Notes under the pieces: model-generated | What the model was told of the DNA's origin: nothing | The model's input: only the letters and a program-made list of their open reading frames with translations | Database searches by the model: none | Assembly: GCF_000340215.1 (NCBI RefSeq) | Contig: NW_006921533.1 | Coordinates: 6,291,424-6,355,423 of the forward strand | Length of the DNA: 64,000 bases | Source: Pseudocercospora fijiensis CIRAD86 | Lineage: Eukaryota > Ascomycota > Dothideomycetes > Mycosphaerellales > Mycosphaerellaceae | Direction of reading: 5' to 3' | Shown: piece by piece, positions 1 through 12,973 of the stretch | How the letters are laid out: each line of letters opens with the position of its first letter | Position numbering within the stretch: the first letter of the stretch is position 1 | Position numbers and translations under genes: made by a program

Positions 1-2976
1 ATAGAGTGCTCGCTATAGGCGTTCTCTAAGGTACTCGTAGCAGGCGTTATATAGGGTACTCGCTATAGGTAGTTAAAATACTGTTTGCTATAGGCGTTTT
101 AGATAGTGTTTGCTATAAGCGTTCCGGATAGTACTACTTGCTATAGATATCTCGGATGATATAGTTACCGCTACAAGCGTTTCGAATATTACTACTCGCT
201 ATAAGCGCTTTTAGTAGTATTTGCTATAGGCGTTTCGGATTAGACTTGCTAAACGTGTTCTAAATAGCACTTGCTGTAGGTACTTTAGATAGTCCTACTT
301 GCTATAAGCGTTCTTAGTAGTACTTGCTGTTAGCGTTCCGGATAGTCTTACTCTACGCGTTTCGGATAAGACTTGGTGTAGGCATTTCGGATTAGAATTG
401 CTATATAGCGCGTTTTGGGTGGACCTTCATATTCTAGATAGTGCTTGGTGTTGTAGGCGTTCTAAATTAGACTTTTTATAGGCGTTATAGATGATAGTTG
501 GCTTATCCTACGCCTTCCGGATGGTGCTACTCGCTACAGATATTCTATAGAGTACTCGCTATAGGCGTTTTGTAGGGTACTCGTAGTAGGCGTTGTATAA
601 GGTGCTCGCTATAAATAGTTCGAATACTATTAAACTATAGGCGTTTTAGATAGTATTTGCTATAGGCATTCCGGATAGTACTACTCGCTATAGATATCTT
701 AGACGGTTGCCGCTATAAGCGTTTCGAATATCACTACTCGCTATAATCGGGTTTAGTAGTATTTACTATAAGCGTTTCGGATATAACTTGCTATAAGTAT
801 TCTAAATAGTACTTACTTTAGGTAATTTAATAGTACTACTTGCTATAAGCGTTCTTAATAGTACTTGCTATTAGCGCTCCGGATTAGACTTACTATACGC
901 AATCCGGATAGTACTACTCGCTATAAGCCTTCCGGATAGTACTTGATATAAGTATTTAGTTTCGGATTAGACTTAGATAGTTAGACTTGCTCTATACATT
1001 TCAGATAAGACTTTCTATAAGCGTTTCGGATTAGACTTGCTATACGCGTACCGGTTTACATAGAACTAACTATACTAAGCGTTTAAAATGAGGCCTGTCC
1101 TACGCGTTCCGGATAGTACTACTGCTATAGATATACCGTATTATATAGAGTGCTCGCTATAGGCGTTTTATAAGGTACTCGTAGTAGGTGCTATATAGGC
1201 TACTCGCTCTAAGTAGTTCGAATGCTGTTTGCTATAGGCGTTTTAGATAGTGTTTGCTATAAGCGTTCCGGATAGTACTACTCGCTATAGGCCTTCCGGG
1301 TAGTACTTAGTATAAGTACTTAGTCTTAGATTGAACTTAGACTTGCTTTATATATTCCGGACAAGACTTTCTGTAGGCGTTTCGGATTAGATTATTAGAC
1401 TTGCTATACGCGTTCCGGTTTATATAGGACGAACTATACTGGGCGTTTAAAATAAGGCTTGTCCTACGCGTTCCGGATAGTACTACTCGCTATAGATATC
1501 TTAGATAGTTACCGCTATAGGCGTTTCGAGTATTACTACTCGCTATAGGCGTTTTTAGTAGTATTTACTATAAGCGTTTCGGATATAACTTGCTCTAAGT
1601 ATTATAAATAGTACTTGCTATAGGTATTTTAGAAAGTACTACTTACTATAAGCGTTCGTAATAGTACTTACTATTACCGTTCTAAATTAGACCTACTATA
1701 CGCGTTCCGGATAGTACTTACTCTACGCGTTCCGGATAAGACTTAGTATAAGCGTTTCGGATTAGAATTACTATATAGCGCGTTTTAAATAAAACTTAGT
1801 ATAGGCGTTATAGATAGTAGTACTAACAGGTAGCGCTCCGGATCAGACTTACTATACGCCTTCTTAATAGTACTCAGTATTGTAAGCGTTCTAAATTAGA
1901 CCTATTATAGGCGTTATAGATGATAGTTAGCTTATCCTACGCGTTCCGGATAGTACTACTCGCTATAGATATTCTATAGAGTACTCGTAGTAGGCGTTAT
2001 ATAGGCCCTATAGGGTATTCGCTATAAATAGTTCGAATGCTATTTAACTATAGGCGTTTTAGATAGTATTTGCTATAAGCGTTCCGGATAGTACTACTCG
2101 CTATAGGCCTTCCGGATAGTGCTTAGTATAAGTATTTAGTTTCGGATTAGACTTAGTCTTACTTTATACATTCCGGATAAGACTTTCTATAAGCGTTTCG
2201 GATTAGACTTGCGTATAGTATACGCCTTCCGGTTTATATCGGACTAACTATACTAAGCGTTTAAAATAAGGCTTGTCCTACGCGTTCTATATAGTACTAC
2301 TCGCTATAGGTATTCTATAGAGTACTCGCTATAGGCGTCTTTAGTAGTATTTTCTATAGGTGTTTGACCGTGTTTCGGATATAACTTGCTATAGGTATTC
2401 TAAATAGCACTTACTATAGGTATTTTAGATAGTCTTGCTTGCTATAGGCGTTCTTAGTAGTACCTGCTATTAGCGTTCCGAATTAGACTTGCTATACGCG
2501 TTCCGGATAGTATCTACTCTACGCGTTTCGGATAAGACTTAGTATAGGCGTTTCGGATTAGAATTGCTATATAGCGCGTTCTAAATAGAACTTGGTATAA
2601 GCGTTATAGACAGTAGTACTAACTATTAGCGCTCCGGATTAGACTTGCTATACGCGTTCCGAATAGTACTTACTAAGTTACTATTATAAACGTTCTAAAT
2701 TAGACTTTCTATAGGCGTTATAGATAGTAGTTAGCTTGTCCTACGCGTTCCGGATAGTACTGCTCGCTATAGATATTCTATAGAGTACTCGCTATAGGCG
2801 CTTTATAAGGTACTCGCAGTAGGCGTTATATAAGGTGCTCGGGATAAGTAGTTCGAATACTGTTTAGTAACTATAGGCGTTTTGGATAGTATCTGCTATA
2901 AGCGTTCCGGAAAGTACTACTCGCTAAAGATGTCTCAGATAATTATCGCTATAAGCGTTTCGGGTGTTACTACTCG
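1..2976. repeat. AT-rich satellite array, left part
   Basis: This is a long run of degenerate units of about 25-30 bp. The core theme is GCGTTCCGGATAGTACT followed by ACTCGCTATAG, with variants such as GCGTTTCGGATTAGACTTGC. Units are not simply tandem: ordered sets of variants recur as a higher-order pattern. For example, the segment around 1,411-1,827 recurs almost base for base at 12,060-12,476. No reading frame is convincing. Most differences between units are C/T or G/A, as RIP would leave. The array continues past the left window edge and resumes at 10,044 after the retrotransposon. Whether it is centromeric, subtelomeric or dispersed cannot be told; no telomere-type TTAGGG run is present. 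Confidence 0.85.
2972..2976. repeat. Target site duplication of the gypsy element, left copy
   Basis: ACTCG lies immediately before the 5' LTR and is repeated at 10,039-10,043 immediately after the 3' LTR. A 5-bp duplication is usual for Ty3/gypsy integrases. Joining the flanks over one copy recreates a normal satellite unit. Confidence 0.9.
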
Positions 2977-3172
2977 TGTTAGAGCCAAAGAGGCCACATA
3001 TGATTAGCATGTAATCCGGCCGAGTGAAGCTAGGGTCTTAGTGCCTTAGGTAGGGCTTAGCGCTTAGCGTTAGGCTAACTAGCCTGCCTCCCTCCCTCTC
3101 CTCCTAGATCTCTATCGAATACTACCCGTATCTACGACTACCCTATCTACCTGCTAACACACCCTTCTTATA
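2977..3172 (+). repeat. 5' LTR of the gypsy element
   Basis: The LTR starts TGTTAGAGCC and ends CTTCTTATA; the 3' copy ends CTTCTTACA, giving the canonical TG..CA ends before mutation. It matches the 3' LTR at 9,843-10,038 over 196 bp with about 11 differences. All of these are transitions and there are no indels. Confidence 0.92.
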
Positions 3173-3876
3173 TAGCATTCGATCTACCCTTTAAGGGCAG
3201 CAGCTAGATAGTCCTTATTTCAAGCTTTTAGCGGTATAGCTACGAAAACTATCGATTTAACTATATTGCGCCCGAAGAACGGGACCTATACGTACTATTC
3301 CATTAAAACAACCGTACTAATTATTAAGCAAGGCCTTCTATACGGCCTATTACACTAAGTTAAGCACATTAGACCGATACTCGCTAATTCCGCTATATCC
3401 GCATCTTAGGGGCCTACTATATATTATCGGTACTACCCCTTATTGCAATAGCCGGCTTATTACGAAGCAACAATAACCGCGGCGCCGCTAGCAGCGCTAG
3501 CAACGACAACGCTAGTAGTATAGTGTCTACTAAAGTGCCTACTAAAGTGCCCCCTACTAAGGTGCCTACTAAAGAGCCTGCTACTAAGCCTGCCGAAGAA
3601 CCTATAGTTCTAGGTAACGACCTAGAGTTGCCTATTAACGATATACTTAACAACATTGTTAATCGACGATATAGCTAACTAGCCTTTAGGCCCTAGCTAG
3701 TAGCGAGACTTTAAGAAGCTACCTAAAACAGGCTCGCTGCTCTACGTTAAGAATAATAGCTAAAGGACAACCTCCTCGAAATTCGCCGCCTTTAGGAGGC
3801 CCTAACAACTAATACTAAGCCGACAGTAGGGCCTTCCTTACTATTAGTCCTAGTCTAGAAGAAGGATGCTAAACTC

Positions 3877-6800
3877 AAGGACTGCACCGTATTTAATAGC
3901 TCTAGTCGGAAGCAATATAATAACTATATTCGTAACTATAAGCTTAACTAGCGCAATATACTAAGAGCGCTGCTAGATAACTATTCCTTAGTTGTCTATG
4001 CTATATAGTACATTAATAGCGACCTAAAGCGCACGTAGGATAACTATTTCGACTCCCTTAACGATTAGACCGCTATTTAGTAGAAAACCTGTAAGACTAT
4101 TATGCTAGACACCCTTAGAAACCCTATACTAAGGCAACAACACGCCTAAGACTAATACCTACGTACTAAACAAAAGGCCGACTAAACCTCTCGATCCTTC
4201 GAGGCTTATCTAAAAACCCTTAAGGACGATTTGCTACCTAAAACCGACTCTATCTAGATATCTAAGATACGACCTAAACTAAGATAGGAACTAGTCCTTG
4301 AATTAGACCGCTGCCGTGTGTTTAAACAGGCCAACCTTATACGCATTTAGTTTATAGTTAAAGTCGAAACTATAGAGCGTATAGTGCAGCTATAGCAACG
4401 GTTAGAATCTAAGATACGACTATCTACCTATCGTAGCCGAGGAGGCAACAATTAAGGTTTATATTAAAACAACACTAGTGCTAATAATAGAGGTAGCAAT
4501 AACAACGACCGTAGGAGAAGCCGTAGCCGACGGCTATATAGAGGAGGCCGTAATAGGGGCCGTAGAAGGGGCTCGTATCCCTATAGTACTAATCGCTCGG
4601 CTAACAATAGCGGTAATGGCTGTAGCAATCCCCTAACTGGACTAAAGTGCTTTAATTGCAATAGCACTAGCTATCTACTAGGCTAATACGACAAACCTAA
4701 GGACTAGGCCCGAATCGACCGTGCTACCGCTAAGCACCGGAAGCACCTTTTAGCAGCTAACGCTACCCCTATAGGCTAACCTTCGAAAAAAGAGTAAGCG
4801 CCGCACTAACTATTAGCCTTATACGGCGTAAGACTATCGACATTGTGCTAGCTATTATACGCACCTGTCTCGTAGGGGATACATATAGGAACAATTATAA
4901 AACCTAGGTTACGCTAGACCTAGGAAATGGAGTTAGTACCCTTATCGACTATCGCGTAGCTAAGCAATTAGACCTTCGATAATTGCCTAGGACTAACCTA
5001 CTAACCCTTGCTTAGTTTAATAACGCTCGGCACTTAACCTATAGGGCCTACTATATTTATATAGCCCTAAAGGACGACCTCGGCAATAAGCGCCTACTAA
5101 ACTTTACTGCCTATATAGTAGATATAGATAGCCTCCTATCTAATATTGTTATTAGCAACCCTGTTCTTAAGTGCTATGCTATAGTTATAGACTTAGGCAG
5201 TTAATAATAGCGATTTAGAATCGCTAGGAAAGAGGACATTAAACACATTAATATTAGCGAGTGCCCTAATAATATTAGGGTCCTATTTATTAGCAACCTA
5301 ACCCTAGCTAATCCGACGGCCGATCTGCTCGGTAGTAATAACGATAAACCTATGCCCCCTAATAATCCTGATTAGCTTGCTCGCATACTAGAGCCTATCC
5401 GAGAGACTTATATTAATATGTTTAAACACTACCTAGCATCGACATTGCCTATATTTAAAGAGACGGATTATAAGATTAATATTATAGAGGGCAAGGAGGT
5501 TCCTTTTAGCCCCCTCTACAACCTTAGTAAACGAGAGCTTGCTATATTGCGTAAGTATCTAGAGGAAAACCTAGCTAATAGCTGGATATAGTATAGCAAC
5601 AGCCCTGCTAGTGCACCTATCCTATTCGTACTAAAGAAGAATAGTAGCCTACGCCTATATGTCGACTATCGTAGGCTTAATACTATTACTATTAAAGACC
5701 GCTGTCTACTCCCTCTTATTAATAAGACCCTCGATCGCCTTTCTAGGGCCTACTTCTATACTATACTAGACATTAAGGATGCGTACTATCGTATCTGCAT
5801 TCGTAAGGGCGACGAATAGAAGATAGCCTTCCGCACTCGTTATAGCTATTTTAAGTACTTAGTTATGCTATTTAGTCTAGCTAATGCCCCTGCAACATTC
5901 CAATCCTATATTAATCGGGCCCTTTCGGGTCTATTAGACTATCTCTATATAGTTTACCTAGATAACATCCTAGTCTATATCTATTTACCTAACATTGCAG
6001 AGCACTAGGCTATAGTACGCAAGGTGCTCGACCGCCTACGGGCCTATAGCCTATATTGCAAGCCTTCTAAATGCACCTTTGCTACTAAAGAGGTGTCCTT
6101 CCTTAGCTTCCTCGTATTAACCGAGGGTGTTAAGGCTAATCCTAATCGGATTAGGACTATTACTAAGTAGCTAATACCTACTAGTATTAAAGAGCTTTAA
6201 TCGTTCCTCGGCTTTACTAATTTCTACCGTCGCTTTATTAAGGGCTATTTACGGCATATAATGCCCCTAACTAAGCTTACTAAAACTAAGGCTAACCCTA
6301 CTAGAGAATTCAAATAGACTAATAGAGCGCAAGCCGCTTTTAACGGTCTAAAGCAACGCTTTACTAAAGTCCCCTTATTGCACTATTTCGTGCTAAGCAA
6401 ATAGATCCGAATTAAGACTAACGCTTTATAGTTCGCTGTATTAGCTATTATATTATAGCAGGCTAATAACACCTACTAGCACCCGATTGCCTTCTTCTCG
6501 AGGAAGATAATTAATACTAAACGTCGCTACGAGACCTACGAGCAAGAGCTCTTAGCTATTGTCGAGGCCTTCAAGCATTAGAGGCATTACCTCGATAGGG
6601 CCTAATATACGATACAGGTCTATACAGACTATAACAACCTCCGTAGCATTACTAAGGTTACTAGAGTTATAGGTCGACAGGCTAGATAGGCCGTCTGCCT
6701 CGCTAGGTTTAATTTTAATATATTATATCGGCTAGGCGTAAGTAACCCTACTAATAGCCTATCGAGGCGACCTAATTACGACAGCGGGACTTAGCAATCT

Positions 6801-8645
6801 ATTAATTTATTATTTCTAACCCTATAGTATAAGATTGCTATAGCCCGTATTATTAATAAGCAAGCGTAGAATAAGCGGCTTACCGGACTCCGCGACGGCT
6901 TAAAGCATATTAATACTCTTACTATATTAACAGTACGTGTTAAGGACATAGACAGGAGAAGTTATAATAACTCCCTAGTCGACATCGCTATATATAGTAA
7001 CAGCGATAGCACTGCTATAGTTGATCCGGCTACTAGTGCTACTAGATGCATATAGTACGTACTATATAAGATAGCGAGGGTGCTATTAAGCGAACTTATA
7101 GAAGGGGATAGACGAGCGTTTATAGATAAGCTATTACGAGCTTAGCAAAGGGACGCTTTTGCTACTACTCGTATAGATTAGCTTAGAAGTAGCCGTAAGA
7201 CTAGATCTAGCAAGAATTGGTCGATTAATGCTAATAGCTATTTGCGCTATAAAGGCAGGCTCTATATCCCTGCCGAGCATTCGATCCGACAAGAGCTTCT
7301 TAAGCGACACTATAATAGTAAGCTTGCCGGTTACTATAGTATAGAGAGGTCGCACGAGTTACTATCGCGCATATACTACTAGCTAAATAGTAAGCGGGAC
7401 ATAAAGGACTACGTAAACACGTATACCGTATATTAACGAGTCAAAGCACTAAAGCACTTACTATTTAGCGAGTTGTCCTTACTTCCTGTTCTAAAGAAGC
7501 CATTTGCTAAGCTTACGATGGATTTTATTATAGGCCTTCCGCCTGCTAAGCGTAGGGGAAGTAAGGATATGTATAATACTATCCTAGTTGTCGTAGACCG
7601 GTTTACTAAAGGCGCTCGTTACATTCCTGCCCGAAAGGATTAGACGGCTATTAATCTAGCTAAGGCGCTATAGACTAATATCTTCTATACCTATTAGGGA
7701 ACCCCTAAGGGGATAGTCTCCGATAGGGGCTCGATATTTATATCGTACTATTAGAGCGAAATATACCTATAGCTAAGACTGAAGCATCGGCTATTAACAG
7801 CCTTCTATCTACAGACTAACGGTCAAATAGAGAGACAGAATGCTACCCTATAGCAGTACCTGCGTAGTTATATTAACGAGAACCCTAAGGATTAGGTCAA
7901 TCTCCTATAACTAGCCGAATTCGTATACAACAATAGTGTCTACTTATCTACTAAGGTGTTACCTTATTTCGCTATAATAGGCAGCAACCCTACGCTACTA
8001 TAAGACCCCCTATCGCTCGAGGCCGAGCGCAAGGAAAGGGAAGCGGGTCAACCTAAGACACTAGCGGCTATTAAGAGGGTTTAGAAGATGCGAGAAATCT
8101 ATACTAAGATAGCCGAGAAGTTAACAAAGGCTTAAGAGTACTAAAAGACCTACTATAACAAACACTACCTTCTAATAACCTTTAAGCAAGGCGATATAGT
8201 TATACTTAGTATAAAGAACTTCCGCATCCGTAAACACCTATTACCCGATAGCAAAACAAGGCCTAAGCTCGCACTAAGATATATTAGCCTATTCCGCATC
8301 CGAGAACCGAAGGGTATATAGGCCTACTAGTTATAGCTTCTACCCTATTATACTATCTATAACACCTTCTATATATCCCTCCTTAAGCTATACTATTAAC
8401 GCGAAGGCGACAAAGCGCCTGCTAAGTCAGAAGAAGTCTTAGCTAATAGTAAAGAACTGTAGTCTATAGAACGTATCCTATAGCACTAGACTAGGAAAGG
8501 CAAGAAGGAGTACCTATTAAGATAGTAAGGCTATTTACCTAAATAGGACTCGTAGGAAGCTAAAGCCTCTTTTAAAGACATAACTAAGTTGTTAGATAAG
8601 TATTAGACTAGTATAAAGAACAAGAAGAAGGCTAAAAGCTCGTAA
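3877..8645 (+). pseudogene. Degenerate gag-pol of the gypsy element
   Basis: Gag-like sequence runs from about 3,877 to 4,750 in one frame. It has an Arg/Gly-rich stretch and a decayed zinc knuckle (CFNCNST, near 4,648). Pol follows in the frame one base back, so a gag-pol frameshift would lie between about 4,700 and 4,920. Pol domains in order are: protease-like (about 4,920-5,210), reverse transcriptase (about 5,590-6,150, catalytic box read as YLDNIL near 5,955), RNase H (about 6,380-6,790), integrase zinc-binding and core (about 7,260-7,960), and a chromodomain-like segment (about 8,451-8,615, ERILQH.TRKGKKEYLL). Integrase, RT and chromodomain are in one frame. Dozens of TAG/TAA codons interrupt all of it. 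The true gag start is not clear. Confidence 0.85.
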
Positions 8646-9842
8646 TGTTACTAAGGCTTAGGATTAATAGCACCCCCGGGGTGCTATTAGCTAACTAATT
8701 AGAGGCCGACAAACTAGGACAATAAGACTATACTACTATAGTAGACGCGCACTAAGCATCAACAAACGCGCTATAACTATTAACTAATCGCCTGCTCTTT
8801 TAAGGATTCTACCTCTTCCCTAATGCACCCTATAGGTCCCCCTCTTATTCTTTATTCTATCGAGGCCTCGAGACCTAAGCGTTCGACAAGGGCGATATAC
8901 GCGCGCGTGCGAATAACGGTAACAAAGGTAATAGTGTCGCGTACTAGTAGTGCGCCGGCGGCTAACGCGGCTATATTAGTAATAGTATTATAGAGTATAT
9001 TATTAGTCGAAGAAGGAAATCGAAAAGCAAGGTAAAGTTAGCGCTAAGACGACTAGCGCCGCTATTGTTAATATTACTTGCTATTGTTACTGCGCCTACG
9101 GACACAACCTTACCTATACTATAAGCCTAAGGCACCTTTAATTAAAACTTTAATCAAAACTTTAAGCCGCCTAAAAGATTAAGCGACTAATAGACTAACT
9201 AAGAGCAAAACTATAGAGCTAAGCTAGCTAGGGTCGATCTTGCGGACAATAGGTTACTCCTCGATCTATCTAACCCTTTAAGCGAGGGGAACCTCTACTA
9301 CTACACTTATAATAGCCTTTACCTATAGAAACTAGACGAGCTGTATTTTTAAAAAGATAAGATAAGATTAACAATTAAAGGCTACTAAACCTAACTAATT
9401 AGGGCTAGCGAAACTACGAACAATAATAGCCCTCGTAATAATAAGAACAATCCCTCGGAACGGACAACCCTCGGAAGCGGACATTGCTAAGTCTTTTAAG
9501 AGTAGACGCAAAGAACTCGGTACGACATTACTTAGAACGGAGGTAGGGCTATAATACCTCGTACGTCTACCTATTATAGCAGGGAAGACGCGCTCGTATT
9601 ATAATTAGTCGATAGTTCTTAATTCTTATAGATATATATTACCTTATTATATATAAGGATAGCGTAGTTAGAGTTAGACATTGTGTTGAAAGTAAGGTTT
9701 GACATAGTTACATAACTAGGTAACTAAGTGTTTAATTTAGCGCAGGCTAAGTAGCTTATTAGACCTACTAAGTTAGCGGCAATAGAGATCGGATAGGAAT
9801 ATAGACAGGCTACGAGGGCGCGGCCTTTAGAAGGGAAGCGTA
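8646..9842. other. Unassigned region of the gypsy element between pol and 3' LTR
   Basis: This 1.2-kb stretch is RIP-mutated like the rest of the element. I could not assign a domain on either strand. A Cys/His-containing stretch near 9,080-9,110 on the plus strand is suggestive but unsupported. Just before the LTR, the purine-rich AGAAGGGAAG (about 9,830) could be the polypurine tract. Confidence 0.5.
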
Positions 9843-10038
9843 TGTTAGAGCTAAAGAGGCTATATATAATTAGCATGTAATCCGGCCGAGTGAAGCTAGG
9901 GTCTTAGTGCCTTAGGCAGGGCTTGGCGCTTAGCGTTAGGCTAACTAGCCTGCCTCCCTCCCTCTCCTCTTAGATCTCTATCGAATACTACCTGTATCTA
10001 CGACCACCCTATCTACCTGCTAACATACCCTTCTTACA
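9843..10038 (+). repeat. 3' LTR of the gypsy element
   Basis: This is the second 196-bp LTR, ending TTCTTACA, followed directly by the target duplication ACTCG at 10,039-10,043. Its differences from the 5' LTR are only C/T and G/A changes, so LTR distance here reflects RIP as well as age. Confidence 0.92.
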
Positions 10039-10043
10039 ACTCG

Positions 10044-12960
10044 CTACAAGCGTTTTTAGCAGTATTTGCTATAGGCGTTTCGGGCGTTTTAGATTAGACT
10101 TACTATAGGTATTCTAAATAGCACTTGCTATAGGTATTTTAGATAGTACTACTTGCTTTAAGCGTTCTTAGTAGTACTTACTATTAGCGTTCCGAATTAG
10201 ACTTGCTATATACGTTCCGGATAGTACTTACTCTACGCGTTCCGGATAAGACTTGGTATAAGCGTTTCGGATTAGAATTGCTATATAGCGCGTTCTAAAT
10301 AGAACTTAGTATAGGCGTTTTAGATAGTAGTACTAACTGTTAGCGCTCTAGATTAGACTTACTATACGCGTTCCAAATAGTACTTGCTGTTATGGGTGCT
10401 CTAGGTTAGCCTCACTATAGGCGTTGTTAGTAACAGTCAGCTTATTCCACGCGTTCCGGATAGTACTGCTCGCTATAGATGTTCTATAGAGTACTCGCTA
10501 TAGGCGTTCTATAGGGTACTTAGAGTAGGCGTTATATAGGGTGCTCGCTATAGATAGTTCGAATGCTGTTTAACTATAGGCGTTTTAGATAGTACTTACT
10601 ATAAGCGTTCTAGATAGTACTGCTCGCTATAGTCTTAGCCTATAGGCCTTCCGGATAGTGCTTAATATAAGTATTTAGTTTCGGATTAGACTTAGACTTA
10701 ATTTGTACATTCCGGATAAGACTTTCTATAAGCGTTTTAGATTAGACTTAGTACACGCGTTCCGGCCTATATAGGACTAACTATACTAAGCGTTTAAAAT
10801 AAGGCTTGTCCTACCGACTCCTACGCGTTCCGTATAGTACTACTCGCTATAGGTGTTCTATAGAGTGCTCGCTATAGGCGTTTTGTAAGGTACTCGTAGT
10901 AGGCGTTATATAGGGTGTCCGCTAAAAGTAGTTCTAATGCTATTTACTATAGCCTATAGGCGTTTTAGATAGTATTTGCTATAGGCGTTCCGGATAGTGC
11001 TACTCGCTATAGATATCTCGGATAGTTACCGCTATAAGCGTTTCGAATAATACTACTCGCTATAAGCGTTTTTAGTAGCATTTACTATAGGCGTTTCAGA
11101 TATAACTTGCTATAAGTATTCTAAATAGTACTTACTATAGGTATTTTAGAAAGTACTACTTGCTATAGGCGTTCTTAGTAGTACTTACTATTAGCGTTCT
11201 ATATTAGACTTACTACACGCGTTTCGGATAGTACTTACTATACGCGTTCCGGATAAGACTTAGTATAGGCGATCTGTATTAGAGTTACTATATAGCGCGT
11301 TCTAAATAAAACTTAGTATAGGCGTTATAGATAGTAGTACTAACTGTTAGCGCTCCGGATTAGACTTACTATACGCGTTCCGAATAGTACTTAGTATTAT
11401 AAGCGTTCTAAATTAGAATTCCTATAGTTGTTTTCGATTAAAGTTGCTATAAGCGTTTTAAATTAGACTTACTATACGCCTTGTAGGTAGTACTTGCTAT
11501 AAGTGTTCCGACTCGGAAAGAACTACTTACTATAGATATTTCGAATAGTACTCGCTATAGGTATTCCGGATAGCAATTACTATAGGCGCATTCCGGCTCG
11601 CTATAGGCGTTTTTTAGGGCACTCGTAGTAGGCGTTATATAGGGTACTTGCTATAAATAGTTCGAATACTATTTAGCTATAGGCGTTTTAGATAGTATTT
11701 GCTATAAGCGTTCCGGATAGTACTACTCGCTTTAGGCCTTCCGGGTAGTACCTAATATAAGTATTTAGTTTCGGATTAGACTTAGACTTACTATATATAT
11801 TCCGGATAAGACTTTCTATAAGCGTTTCAAATTAGACTTGCTATACGCGTTCCGGCCTATATAGGACTAACTATACTAAGCGTTTAAAATAAGGCTTATC
11901 CTACGCGTTCCGGATAGTACTACTCGCTATAGGTATTCTATAGAGTACTCGCTATAGGCGTTTTATAAGGTACTCGTAGTAGGCGTTATATAGGGTACTT
12001 AGCGCTCGCTATAAGCAGTTCGAATACCTATAATCGTTTCGGATTAGACTTGCTATACGCGTTCCGGTTTATATAGAACTAACTATACTAAGCGTTTAAA
12101 ATAAGGCTTGTTCTACGCGTTCCGGATAGTACTACTCGCTATAGATATCTTAGATAGTTACCGCTATAGGCGTTTCGAATATTACTACTCGCTATAGGCG
12201 TTTTTAGTAGTATTTACTATAAGCGTTTCGGATATAACTTGCTATAAGTATTCTAAATAGTACTTACTATAGGTATTTTAGAAAGTACTACTTACTATAA
12301 GCGTTCGTAATAGTACTTACTATTACCGTTCCGAATTAGACCTACTATACGCGTTCCGGATAGTACTTACTATACGCGTTCCGGATAAGACTTAGTATAA
12401 GCGTTTCGGATTAGAATTGCTATATAGCGCGTTCTAAATAAAACTTAGTATAGGCGTTATAGATAGTAGTACTAACTATTAGCGCTCCGGATTAGACTTA
12501 CTATACGCGTTCCGAATAGTACTTAGTATTATAAGCGTTCTGAATAAGAATCCCTACAAGTGTTTCAGATTAAAATTACTATAGGCGTTTTAGATTAGAC
12601 TTAGTATCTGCCTTATAGGTAGTACTTACTACACGCCTCATAGGTAGTACTTACTATAAGCGTTCTAACTCGGAAAGAACTACTTACTACAGATATTTCG
12701 AATAGTACTCGCTATAGGTATTCCGGATAGTAATTACTATAGGCATATTCCGGAAGTAGTTACTATAGATATTTAAGACTATCTTGCTATAAGCGTTCCT
12801 AATAGTGCTCGCTATAAGCGTTTCTAAATAGTGCTTTCTAATATCTATAACGCGTTCCGGATTAATATTACTTTTTAGTATTAGCGTTTTAGATATAACT
12901 TACTATACGCGTTTTAGATTAGGCCTACTATAGGCGTCTAAATAAGACTTTAGCTACTCG
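10044..12960. repeat. AT-rich satellite array, right part
   Basis: This continues the left satellite with the same ~25-30 bp units and the same higher-order blocks. Examples are the segment with TATACTAAGCGTTTAAAATA, seen near 10,785, 11,870 and 12,085 as well as near 1,070, 1,430 and 2,250 on the left. It ends in increasingly divergent units near 12,900 and gives way to AT-rich single-copy-looking sequence. Confidence 0.85.
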
Positions 12961-12973
12961 TCGCCTTAGGCTT

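Larger units (their letters stand above)
2977..10038 (+). mobile_element. RIP-mutated Ty3/gypsy LTR retrotransposon (chromovirus type)
   Basis: This complete but dead element is 7,062 bp long with two 196-bp LTRs and a 5-bp target duplication. Between the LTRs, conceptual translation on the plus strand gives gag, protease, reverse transcriptase, RNase H, integrase and a C-terminal chromodomain-like segment. That order defines Ty3/gypsy, and the chromodomain points to chromoviruses. Every domain is broken by TAG/TAA codons where Gln or Trp is expected, so no functional protein can be made. About 1.2 kb between the end of pol (8,645) and the 3' LTR holds no domain I recognise. The element sits inside the satellite array. 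Confidence 0.93.

Noticed and set aside
1..2976. Satellite looks at first like a CRISPR array or tRNA B-box clusters (recurrent GTTCGAATAC)
   Set aside because: Units are degenerate, have no constant spacers, and the B-box-like string is just one variant of the satellite unit; the host is a fungus.
3417..3656. Open minus-strand frame of 79 codons inside the gypsy element
   Set aside because: It is a low-complexity antisense shadow of the gag region (repeated GTLVGTLV-like residues).
7134..7355. Open minus-strand frame in the integrase region
   Set aside because: It is antisense to the integrase zinc-binding segment and exists only because RIP removes TGA and antisense stops.
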